This document shows positions 57,203-64,000 of a stretch of 64,000 nucleotides of DNA, piece after piece. This DNA comes from UBA7672 sp036733305. GTDB lineage: Bacteria; Pseudomonadota; Alphaproteobacteria; Caulobacterales; Hyphomonadaceae. The stretch lies in the NCBI GenBank assembly GCA_036733305.1, contig DAINAT010000005.1, positions 1 to 64,000 on the forward strand, read 5' to 3'. Each line of letters begins with the position of its first letter. The stretch's first letter is position 1. The notes under the pieces were generated by a model, which saw only the letters and a program-made list of their open reading frames with translations, searched no databases and had not been told where the DNA came from. The position numbers and the translations under genes were made by a program.

Positions 57203-59272
57203 CTAGAACTCGGCCTTCAACGCCACCCGGAAATTCCGCCCCGTCAGCGGCGCGATCTCCTTCAGCGGCGAGGAATGCACCCTCACCTCTTCATCGGTGA
57301 TGTTGCGCGCTTCCAGCATCAGCTTCACCGACTCGGTCAGCGGAATTCCAACCCGCGCATCGAACGTCAGATAGCTGTCCGTCGGCGTCTCGAAGTCGGC
57401 CACCTTGTCCTGCTCGGCCGCATACTGCGCGCCAATCCGACCCGTAATGCCGTTATACTCGCCCTCGATGCCGGCATTCACCGTCAGCGGCGGAATGAGC
57501 GGCAGGTTGCCGCCGCGATCCAGCTTGGCCCGCACGAAGTCGGCCGAAGCATCGGCCTTCCAGTTCACGCCGAACGCATTGCCCAGCTTCACATCGCCCT
57601 GCAGCTCCAGGCCGGTGAACACCGCGCCAGCCTGCACATACTGGAAGATCGGCAGGTCGCCATGATCATGGCCCTCTTCCTCGCCGCCGCCTTCCTCGCC
57701 TTCATGCAGAAGGCCGGTGTCCTCCAGATAGACGAAGCTGTCGAAGTCGAACCGATAGACCGTCGCCTGCAGATTGAACGCATCATCCTCCCAGCGCGCC
57801 GTCAGCTCGGTGTTGATGCCCTTCTCCACGCCCAGCGCGGCATCGCCGACCTCATACTGACCCGTCGCCGGGTGCGGACCGTCCGCAAACAATTCCAGAT
57901 CCGTCGGCGCCCGCTGCGTCTTCGCCACCGACGCACCGAGGAAGATATGCTCGCCGACATGCATGTGCGCGCCCAGCGAGGCGTTCCAAGTGTCGAACCC
58001 GCGCTTGCCGAAGTCGATATTGTTGATGTCGGTCTGGTCAAAGCGCAGCCCGCCCTCAAGACCCCACTCGCCCGCATCCCACGTCTCGAAAACAAACAGA
58101 CCCGCATTCTCGGTCTTCGTCGGCCCAATCAGGGCCTCGTCACCCACCGCCGCAAAGTCGCGCTTCGACGCCTGGATACCCACGCTGCCTTCCAGCAGGC
58201 CGATCGGCGCGTGGCCGGCTTCCACACGGGCTTCCCAGCCCTCATTGGTGAACATGGTGCCCGGCTCGCCCGGCGCCTCGAACTCGGTGTGCTTGTAGTC
58301 CACCACCGAACCCGACGCCTTCAGCGACGAGATCGGACCGTTGAGGTCGATGCCGCCGCGCACATCATAGCGGGTCTGCTCCATATCGATGAAAGCGTTC
58401 TCCTCGGCCACGATGCCATAGGTATTCTCGGCCCGTCGGATTGCGCCGCCGAGATAGGCGTTGTCACCCACCCAGCTCAGGCCGCCACTCAGCGACTTGG
58501 TCTCGACCGCCGAGTTCGGCAGCGTGCCCTTGGCGAACTCGGCCGGGTCATGGCCTTCCGCCACTTCCTCCGCCCGCGCCGCACTCGAAAGCGCATAACC
58601 GGGAATGTCGATATTGCCCGCGTCCATCCACGAGCCCGAGAGCACGCCCACAAAGCTGCCCGCCGTGCCAACCACGCGTGCGGCCGCCTGCTTGCCCTCG
58701 TCCGCGCTGGTCAGCGCACCATAAACCGCGCCCGAGACAGCCTCTTTGGGAAGCTCTTCGCGGATCAGCCCGTCGATGACGTTCACCACGCCGCCCGTCG
58801 CGCCGCCGCCATAGGCCAGCGATGCCGGTCCACGCAGGATCTCGATGCGCTCTGCCCCCAGCGGATCGCTGGTGACGGCGTGGTCGGGGCTCGCCGCCGA
58901 CGCATCAATCACGCCGATACCGTTCGCCAGCACTTGCACCCGCTCGGCGCCAAGACCTCGTATGATCGGTCGGCTCGCGCCGGGACCGAAGGACGTCGAC
59001 GCCACGCCCGGCAGCCCGGACAGCGTATCCCCCAGCCCCCCCGCCAGCCGTTCGACGACCGCGTCTGAATTGAGCACGGTGGTGGATGCGATCAGCTCGT
59101 CGCTGGTTCTTACGGGGCCTACGCCCGTGATCACCACGACATCTGAACGGTTGTTGCTGTCGTCCTGCGCGACAGTTTGTGGAGGGGTCTGGGCCACCTG
59201 CTGCCCGAGCGCCCCGGGCGCCCCCAGCGCCACCGCCGCCACGCCAATCGCAAGTCTGGAGCTAAGCCGCAT
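57203..59272 (-). CDS. TonB-dependent receptor with His-rich loop, ZnuD-like zinc uptake
   Basis: GGAG six bases upstream supports the ATG, giving 689 residues with a signal peptide (MRLSSRLAIGVAAVALGAPG). The plug (about 45-160) has RPIIRGLGAERVQVLANGIG and the LGAERIEILRGPASLAYGGG signature. The barrel holds an extracellular-type loop with HEGEEGGGEEEGHDHGDLP (near residue 510), a metal-binding stretch typical of zinc receptors such as ZnuD. The protein ends in an aromatic residue (KAEF). A Zur-like palindrome about 35 bases before the start supports zinc-limited expression. Confidence 0.85.
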   Translation of the reverse strand: MRLSSRLAIGVAAVALGAPGALGQQVAQTPPQTVAQDDSNNRSDVVVITGVGPVRTSDELIASTTVLNSDAVVERLAGGLGDTLSGLPGVASTSFGPGASRPIIRGLGAERVQVLANGIGVIDASAASPDHAVTSDPLGAERIEILRGPASLAYGGGATGGVVNVIDGLIREELPKEAVSGAVYGALTSADEGKQAAARVVGTAGSFVGVLSGSWMDAGNIDIPGYALSSAARAEEVAEGHDPAEFAKGTLPNSAVETKSLSGGLSWVGDNAYLGGAIRRAENTYGIVAEENAFIDMEQTRYDVRGGIDLNGPISSLKASGSVVDYKHTEFEAPGEPGTMFTNEGWEARVEAGHAPIGLLEGSVGIQASKRDFAAVGDEALIGPTKTENAGLFVFETWDAGEWGLEGGLRFDQTDINNIDFGKRGFDTWNASLGAHMHVGEHIFLGASVAKTQRAPTDLELFADGPHPATGQYEVGDAALGVEKGINTELTARWEDDAFNLQATVYRFDFDSFVYLEDTGLLHEGEEGGGEEEGHDHGDLPIFQYVQAGAVFTGLELQGDVKLGNAFGVNWKADASADFVRAKLDRGGNLPLIPPLTVNAGIEGEYNGITGRIGAQYAAEQDKVADFETPTDSYLTFDARVGIPLTESVKLMLEARNITDEEVRVHSSPLKEIAPLTGRNFRVALKAEF

Positions 59273-59306
59273 CTGTCTCTCCACGTCTGTTACACAATAA
59301 CGCTAC

Positions 59307-59319
59307 GGTATATTATAAC
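59307..59319. promoter_or_regulatory. Zur-box-like operator
   Basis: On the minus strand GTTATAATATACC is a palindrome with one mismatch from GTTATAATATAAC, the core of alphaproteobacterial Zur sites. It is placed upstream of the His-rich TonB receptor gene, where a zinc-responsive repressor would act. The match is read by eye; binding is inferred. Confidence 0.5.
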
Positions 59320-59414
59320 AAACAACAAGCCCTCTCGCTGGCACTCTTCGCCGCACACCACTTTGCCGCCCGGCTTCCGGGCCGCTAAGAGTCCGCCTCC
59401 ATCCGGAGATTCAC

Positions 59415-60020
59415 TTGCTCAAACAGATCCCCAACGCCCTCACCCTCGCGCGCCTCGTTCTGGCGCCGGTGATCGCTTGGGCAATCTGGCAGGCCTACAA
59501 CTCCACCGACGAAGCCGCCCAAGGCTGGACCATCTGGTCAGCAGTGCTCTTCATCATCGCCGCCCTCACCGATCTGTTCGACGGCATGGCCGCCCGCGCC
59601 TTCGATGCGCATTCAAAGTTCGGCCGGCTGATCGATCCGATCGCGGACAAGGCCCTCGTCGGCCTGCCGCTCATCGCGCTGTCGATCGTCGCGGCGCAAA
59701 CACCCTGGCCCTTCTGGTGGGCGATCGCTGCATCGACCACGGTGATCGTGCTGCGGGACACAACGATGACGATCCTGCGCATGACCGCCAAGGATGGCGA
59801 AGGCGCGCGCGTGTCATCGCTGGCGAAGATAAAGACAGCACTGGAGCTGATCGTGATCGGCGTGCTGCTCGTAGCGGTGGCCGCGGCGACCCAGATCGCC
59901 GCCGAAGGATGGTCGGATGTGCTCTACCCTGCCTGGGTGGCGCTTCTGGTCATCACCGCCGCCCTCTCCGCCTACACCGCCTGGCAGTACCTGGCGCCCG
60001 CCAGGAAGCCGGCAAGCTGA
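59415..60020 (+). CDS. pgsA: CDP-alcohol phosphatidyltransferase, probable PgsA
   Basis: The 201-residue protein starts with TTG after a GGAG site. It begins LKQIPNALTLARLVLAPVIA, typical of phosphatidylglycerophosphate synthase, and carries the CDP-alcohol phosphatidyltransferase signature D-G-x2-A-R-x8-G-x3-D-x3-D in FDGMAARAFDAHSKFGRLID and the following PIADK. Five to six transmembrane helices follow. It makes phosphatidylglycerol phosphate, the precursor of cardiolipin, in the inner membrane. It is followed by a strong GC hairpin. Confidence 0.88.
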   Translation: MLKQIPNALTLARLVLAPVIAWAIWQAYNSTDEAAQGWTIWSAVLFIIAALTDLFDGMAARAFDAHSKFGRLIDPIADKALVGLPLIALSIVAAQTPWPFWWAIAASTTVIVLRDTTMTILRMTAKDGEGARVSSLAKIKTALELIVIGVLLVAVAAATQIAAEGWSDVLYPAWVALLVITAALSAYTAWQYLAPARKPAS

Positions 60021-60055
60021 AGACCACGAGCTGAACCTGCGGCCCGAAAGTAAGT

Positions 60056-60089
60056 GGCCGCGCCTGCGGGGGGTGGAACAGGCGCGGCC
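60056..60089 (+). terminator. GC hairpin after pgsA
   Basis: GGCCGCGCCTG (60056-60066) pairs perfectly with CAGGCGCGGCC (60079-60089) over 11 bases. It starts 35 bases after the pgsA stop. Only GTT follows, so it is terminator-like without a U-run. Confidence 0.5.
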
Positions 60090-60118
60090 GTTACGTGGTG
60101 GCCACGGAAGGGGACGTT

Positions 60119-60202
60119 GTGACTCACCCCAAGGCGACGGAACGGCAGGAGAAGCAGAAGGCCCGTCGCTTGCGTGCTATTAGCTCATTAATCGGTGAAT
60201 GA
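60119..60202 (+). CDS. Very small basic peptide (27 aa), doubtful
   Basis: A GTG preceded by AAGGGGAC opens 27 codons ending in TGA (MTHPKATERQEKQKARRLRA...). The peptide is strongly basic with a short hydrophobic end (ISSLIGE). The ribosome binding site is good but the length makes chance likely. No relative can be checked. It is kept as a weak candidate because the gap otherwise holds no gene. Confidence 0.25.
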   Translation: MTHPKATERQEKQKARRLRAISSLIGE

Positions 60203-60261
60203 GGGCTTAACGACCAAAGCCATTTGGCGGTGCATGGAATGATACCGGAAGGCAGGTCGCC

Positions 60262-61260
60262 CTACTGGCCGGGCGGCTTGTCTTTCTTGCGCTTTTCCTC
60301 GAGCTGCCGCTCCTGCTCACGCAACCGTTCGCGGAAACTCAGCTTCGCATCGTCGGTGCGCTTGGTGAGTTCCTCGCCGATTTCCTTGCGCAGCGCCGCC
60401 ATCGCGCTCTGCGTCTGCGACGCCCCGTTGCGCTGAATATCATCCACCGCCTCGCGCACCGTGCCGTCGATCAGTGTGCGCTGCCCGATCTTCTCAAGCT
60501 CGCCAACCGCCCACACGTCTTCATTCCAGACATGCTTGTCGAACACGGAATACGGAATGCGCACATAACCCTTCTCGCCGAAGCGCTCACCAACGCTGTT
60601 GCGCACGATCCAGTGCTTGGCGCGATCATCATAGCCGACGATCAGCATCGCATGGCCCGAAGGCGGACCATCCGCCTTGCCAAGCTCCGGCATCAAGCCA
60701 GTGCGCTCGGCTTCCTGATAATAGCCGCGTGGAATGTTCGATCCGAACATCGCAGGAATGCCGGCACTCAGCGACGCCTTGATCTCGTCCAGCGATCCAA
60801 GCCGCGCGAACTGCACAGCCTGCAGAACGGTAGCATTGCGATACGCTTCTTGCGGCGGCGGCGTGTTGAACCGGTTTATGTCGTACGGCCAGTTATCGTC
60901 ATCGCAGACGCCCCACGCCATCAGCGCGGCTGGCGCATGAGCCGACAGCAGCGGCGCATTCATCATCTCCATGCCGCTGATCTTGCGCGCGTTGAAATAG
61001 ACAAACAGCGGCGACATCATCAGCCACTTGCCCTCGCGCTTGGCGAATAGGTATTCGACCGCCGCCACAGTCGCGCAGCAGGCGCACGAATTGAGTTCGC
61101 CCTGGTCGATCACCGGCCCGAACTTGTCGCGCAGGTCCACGCGCTCTTCGCGCCCACCCGCCTTGAACGACAGCATCGGCGCCTTCGCCTGCGCCACGGG
61201 CCGCAGCGCGCCCGCATAAGGATCGCCCTTCACCCGGTTCACATAGGTCTCGTCCGCCAC
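60262..61260 (-). CDS. Papain-like (C1) cysteine protease, cytoplasmic, with charged C-terminal tail
   Basis: The GTG start with a GGGGGATGGG ribosome-binding stretch gives 332 residues, lying 11 bases after the upstream paralogue. The papain core has Gln53 and Cys59 (IDQGELNSCACCATVAA), His203 (SGHAMLIVGYDDRA) and Asn221 (VRNSVGERFGEKGY). Val replaces the usual Trp after Asn-Ser. There is no signal peptide. The C-terminus is a highly charged helix, ALRKEIGEELTKRTDDAKLS then RERLREQERQLEEKRKK, almost the same as in its neighbour. A role linked to the kinase of the same operon is inferred. Confidence 0.85.
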   Translation of the reverse strand: MADETYVNRVKGDPYAGALRPVAQAKAPMLSFKAGGREERVDLRDKFGPVIDQGELNSCACCATVAAVEYLFAKREGKWLMMSPLFVYFNARKISGMEMMNAPLLSAHAPAALMAWGVCDDDNWPYDINRFNTPPPQEAYRNATVLQAVQFARLGSLDEIKASLSAGIPAMFGSNIPRGYYQEAERTGLMPELGKADGPPSGHAMLIVGYDDRAKHWIVRNSVGERFGEKGYVRIPYSVFDKHVWNEDVWAVGELEKIGQRTLIDGTVREAVDDIQRNGASQTQSAMAALRKEIGEELTKRTDDAKLSFRERLREQERQLEEKRKKDKPPGQ

Positions 61261-61271
61261 GTCCCATCCCC

Positions 61272-62255
61272 CTATTTGTTCGGATTGCGCTTGGCTTCGA
61301 GCTGCTTTTCCTGCTCGCGCAAACGATCTCGCATCGATGACTTGGCGTCGTCGGTGCGCTTCTGCAGTTCGTCGCTGATTTCCTTGCGCAGCACCTTCAG
61401 CGCATCCTGCGCCTGTTGCGCCCCGCGTTGTTGAACGTCGCGCACGGCTTGTTCCATCGTTGGTCCAAAAAGGCGCGCCGTCTGAACCTTCTCCAGCGAG
61501 CCGATCGCCCACAACTCGTCATTCCAGACATAGCGGTTCACCAGCCCGTACGGAATCCAGACATAGCCCTTCTCGCCATAGCTCTCGCCCCAGCTGTTCC
61601 GCGCCAGCCACATGCCCTGCTGGTCATCGAACCCGACGATCAGCATCGCGTGGCCCGACATCGGCTCATGATCGAACGCGCCCTCACCCGGCATCCGCCC
61701 CGTCGCCGCAGCAGCCGAATAGTAGGAGCGCGGAATATCGAAACCAAACACGATCGGCATGCCCTGGCTCAGAGCAACCTTCGCCTCTTCCGAAGACCCC
61801 AACCGGGCATACTGCGTCGTCTCGAACATACGCGAATTGTCGTAACACTCCTTCGGCGGCTCACGATCGAACCTGTCGACCTTGTAGGGCCACAGCTTCT
61901 CCTCGCATGCGCCATAGGCCATGATCGCAGCCGTCGCGTGGTGGCACAGCAATCCGCTATCCTCGCGCTCCATGCCCGCCAGCTTTCGTCCGTTGTAATA
62001 GACGTAGAGCGGCGATAGCGGCGTCAACGGCCGCCCGCCCCTCAGCATCTGGAATTCCAGCGCGCCCACAATCGCGCAGGCATTGCATGATCCGATCGTC
62101 AGCTGGTCCTGCACAGGCGAGCAATACTTGCGCAGGTCCACCTTGGACTCACGCCCACGCGCATTGAACTCCATGCGTGGCGCAACCGCCGGCGTGGCCG
62201 AGCGCAGCGCGCCAAAGCCATAGTCCTCGATCTTCGTCTTCTTCGCACCGAACAT
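61272..62255 (-). CDS. Papain-like (C1) cysteine protease, cytoplasmic, paralogue upstream
   Basis: The ATG with GAGGGGA upstream gives 327 residues. The papain triad is complete: Gln51 and Cys57 (VQDQLTIGSCNACAIVGA), His202 (SGHAMLIVGFDDQQ) and Asn220 (LARNSWGESYGEKGY). No export signal or propeptide is seen, unlike most papain-family enzymes. The C-terminal tail (VLRKEISDELQKRTDDAKSS, then MRDRLREQEKQLEAKR) is a predicted coiled coil shared with the next gene. It lies between the kinase-DUF805 gene and its paralogue, all on the minus strand, and is probably co-transcribed. Confidence 0.87.
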   Translation of the reverse strand: MFGAKKTKIEDYGFGALRSATPAVAPRMEFNARGRESKVDLRKYCSPVQDQLTIGSCNACAIVGALEFQMLRGGRPLTPLSPLYVYYNGRKLAGMEREDSGLLCHHATAAIMAYGACEEKLWPYKVDRFDREPPKECYDNSRMFETTQYARLGSSEEAKVALSQGMPIVFGFDIPRSYYSAAAATGRMPGEGAFDHEPMSGHAMLIVGFDDQQGMWLARNSWGESYGEKGYVWIPYGLVNRYVWNDELWAIGSLEKVQTARLFGPTMEQAVRDVQQRGAQQAQDALKVLRKEISDELQKRTDDAKSSMRDRLREQEKQLEAKRNPNK

Positions 62256-62334
62256 GGGGCGTCCCCTCAACTCGCGACTCATCGTTCTGCGCGACAGCTG
62301 TGTCCGCAGTCAGCTCAACCAACGTCCTGCTAAA

Positions 62335-63924
62335 TCACCCCGCGCCGCCCAGCGGATCGGGACCATACTTGTTCTCGCCCCTGTTCCCGCCAGGCAGGCC
62401 AATGATGAGCGCGATCAAACTTCCAATACCGGGAATGATACAAACGGCGGCGATCCAGCCGTTCTGACCGAAATCATGCAAACGCCGGCTGATGAGCGAC
62501 AGCACCGGCGCGATCGTGGCCACCCACAACAGGCTGAACAGCGGCGGCGAATACGAACCGGTCGACATGTACTGATACATCACGTCAGCCGGCAGGCCGG
62601 TTTCCTGCGTGAACATTTCCGCGTCGATCATCAGCATGATCACGGCAAAGACAAACCAGATGACCTGGAACGACCAGTATTCCATCCGGTGCGCGCGGCC
62701 CTTGCCATCCACGTACTTCTTGGTGAGGGAATACATGAACCACTGAAACATGTTCTTCTTGCCGACTGGCGGCGCGTGGCTCTGCTGAAGTTGAGGCGGA
62801 GGCTTGTGAGCCTGCTGCCCACCCGTGTTGAAGCCGGACTTGTCGAGATTGCTCTTGATGTTGTCGACCAGCGGCTTGAAGCCCGATTGCTCGATCTTCT
62901 CCAGCCATGGCGCGAATGCGCTTGACAGATTGCCGGTGGACTTCATCGCATCAGCCAGCAACTGGCCATACTCGGCCACGTTCTGCGGACGCACGCGCGG
63001 ATTGTTCGCCAACCCACGCTCGATCAGCTTGTCGATCGCCGGCGGCACGTCGCTGCGACCGCCACTCGGCGGCTGCCAATGGCCTTGCGGCACAACGCCG
63101 ACCAGCAGCTCGTAGAACATCACCGACAGCGAATAGAGATCAGCCGAAGGCTGGGCCGCATCCGGCGCCGTGATCTGCTCCGGCGCCATATAGCCGCGCG
63201 TACCCAGCGAGGTAGCGCCCGTGTCGCCAGCCCCCGCCGCACGCGCCACGCCGAAATCGAGAATTTTCAGCTGAGCGCCCTGATCATTGGGCACAGTCGT
63301 CAGCATCACGTTCTCAGGCTTCAGATCACGGTGAACCACGCCCGCCTTATGAGCCGCATCAAGGCCCGCAAGAATCTCAGCCACAATGTTTGCCGCCGTC
63401 TTCATCGAGCAATCCGTGCTCGACTGAAGCCGCTGACGATTCCACGAACGCAGAGACAGCCCGCCCAGAAATTCCATCGACATATACGGCTGCCCATCGG
63501 CATCGCCGACATCGTACACCGCAACAACGTTCGGATGGCGGATGTCGCGCGACGTCACGCCTTCGCGGATCAGACGCTTCACCGCATCTTTACCCGCCAG
63601 ACGATCCGCACGGATCAGCTTCAGCGCCACATCCTTCTCGGTCAGCTTGTCATGCGCGCGGTAGACCACGCCCATGCCGCCCTCGCCGATCACCTGCGAA
63701 ACTTCGTAGCGCCCAGCGAACACCTCGCCCGGCTGCATCACACGTTGCTGCTCGCCACGCGGCGCCTTGGTGTCCATGTCGTCGATGGTGCGCAGGCCTG
63801 AAAGGTCCGGGCCCGCCGACGATGTCTCCGCCAGGCTACGGCCGAGTTGCTTCATGGCCTGACCGCACTCGCCGCAGAAGCGGGCGTCGGCGGGAACATC
63901 GCTCTGGCAGTTTGGGCATTTCAT
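62335..63924 (-). CDS. Zinc-ribbon Ser/Thr protein kinase fused to a DUF805 membrane domain
   Basis: The 529-residue protein begins with a zinc ribbon (CPNC and CGEC, residues 3-20). A complete eukaryotic-type kinase follows, at about 72-340: G-loop GEGGMGVV (80-87), Lys102, HRDLKPEN with Asp200, DFG 223-225 and APEQ. A Pro/Gln-rich linker leads to a C-terminal DUF805 domain (about 395-520) with four hydrophobic segments and HRMEYWSFQVIWFVFAVIM, RRLHDFGQNGW. The kinase should face the cytoplasm, anchored by DUF805. Its ATG overlaps the stop of an upstream gene (ATGA). Confidence 0.88.
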   Translation of the reverse strand: MKCPNCQSDVPADARFCGECGQAMKQLGRSLAETSSAGPDLSGLRTIDDMDTKAPRGEQQRVMQPGEVFAGRYEVSQVIGEGGMGVVYRAHDKLTEKDVALKLIRADRLAGKDAVKRLIREGVTSRDIRHPNVVAVYDVGDADGQPYMSMEFLGGLSLRSWNRQRLQSSTDCSMKTAANIVAEILAGLDAAHKAGVVHRDLKPENVMLTTVPNDQGAQLKILDFGVARAAGAGDTGATSLGTRGYMAPEQITAPDAAQPSADLYSLSVMFYELLVGVVPQGHWQPPSGGRSDVPPAIDKLIERGLANNPRVRPQNVAEYGQLLADAMKSTGNLSSAFAPWLEKIEQSGFKPLVDNIKSNLDKSGFNTGGQQAHKPPPQLQQSHAPPVGKKNMFQWFMYSLTKKYVDGKGRAHRMEYWSFQVIWFVFAVIMLMIDAEMFTQETGLPADVMYQYMSTGSYSPPLFSLLWVATIAPVLSLISRRLHDFGQNGWIAAVCIIPGIGSLIALIIGLPGGNRGENKYGPDPLGGAG

Positions 63925-64000
63925 CGCGAATTGGCCTCGGGCAAAGCAGGAACGCGGGTGATGGCGATCTCGTCGATCTGGCCATAATTCGCGCGCATGC
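63921..64000 (-). CDS. C-terminal end of an upstream gene (partial)
   Basis: A minus-strand frame enters from the right edge and ends in TGA overlapping the kinase start codon by ATGA. The visible end reads GQIDEIAITRVPALPEANSR. It is too short for a family call. The tight coupling suggests it belongs to the same operon as the kinase and the papain-like proteases; a phosphatase or FHA-type partner would be typical in such operons but cannot be shown here. Confidence 0.6.
   Translation of the reverse strand, partial: MRANYGQIDEIAITRVPALPEANSR

Noticed and set aside
57275..59068. 597-residue plus-strand frame antisense to the zinc receptor
   Set aside because: Arginine- and histidine-rich, no start signal, no domain; a shadow of the real minus-strand gene.

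Overview
The window is a high-GC stretch of an alphaproteobacterial chromosome, most likely from a Hyphomonadaceae or Caulobacterales-type organism. This rests on the 5' part of a 16S rRNA gene at the left edge, which reads as alphaproteobacterial. Supporting signs are two perfect GGAAC-N16-CGTT sites of the kind used by the alphaproteobacterial general-stress sigma factor EcfG, a PhaR/PhaC/phasin polyester set, a PAS_5-type protein, and many TonB receptors and lipoproteins. The organism is inferred from these signs; no search was run.

Layout. 1-840: 5' end of a 16S rRNA gene on the minus strand, with its leader and a near-consensus promoter. 1160-8244: CBS protein, small secreted protein, saccharopine-dehydrogenase-like reductase, CocE/NonD hydrolase, sterol-desaturase-like hydroxylase and a TIR-TM-Sel1 protein. 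8269-17040: four tandem DUF885 lipoprotein metallopeptidase-like paralogues, with a DUF2804 gene between the second and third. 17201-25164: SDR, PAS and double-PilZ proteins, a membrane protein, a macrolide-kinase-like protein, an enoyl-CoA hydratase, a VIT-type transporter, an LprI-like protein and lactate dehydrogenase. 25422-31510: DEAD-box helicase, luciferase-like oxidoreductase, gamma-carbonic-anhydrase-like protein, a candidate stress-induced small RNA and a PhoH ATPase. 31579-36598: small genes, lipoproteins, cyclophilin, DUF1993, DUF3224 and a Tat-exported PhoD phosphatase.

36757-40455 is a tight three-gene minus-strand operon: a coiled-coil TelA-like protein, a membrane DUF6384-type protein, and a coiled-coil protein with a glycine-rich tail. 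40632-46885 holds an M28 peptidase, an acyltransferase-SGNH protein, 3-hydroxybutyrate dehydrogenase, and a divergent LD-carboxypeptidase/Mur-ligase pair that suggests peptidoglycan recycling. 47064-51810 holds a TonB receptor and a penicillin/AHL-acylase-type lipoprotein. 52377-56791 is a polyhydroxyalkanoate cluster (PhaR, alpha/beta hydrolase, PhaC, phasin). 57203-60020 holds a ZnuD-like TonB receptor behind a Zur-box-like site, then PgsA. 60262-64000 is a minus-strand operon with a zinc-ribbon Ser/Thr kinase fused to DUF805 and two signal-less papain-like proteases that share a charged C-terminal tail.

The least explained and most promising parts are the kinase/twin-papain operon, the EcfG-site-driven structured RNA before phoH, the TelA-like/DUF6384/Gly-tail operon, the TIR-TM-Sel1 protein and the four-fold DUF885 expansion. 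Several dispersed palindromic repeat families lie between genes. No tRNA, CRISPR array, insertion sequence or prophage was seen.
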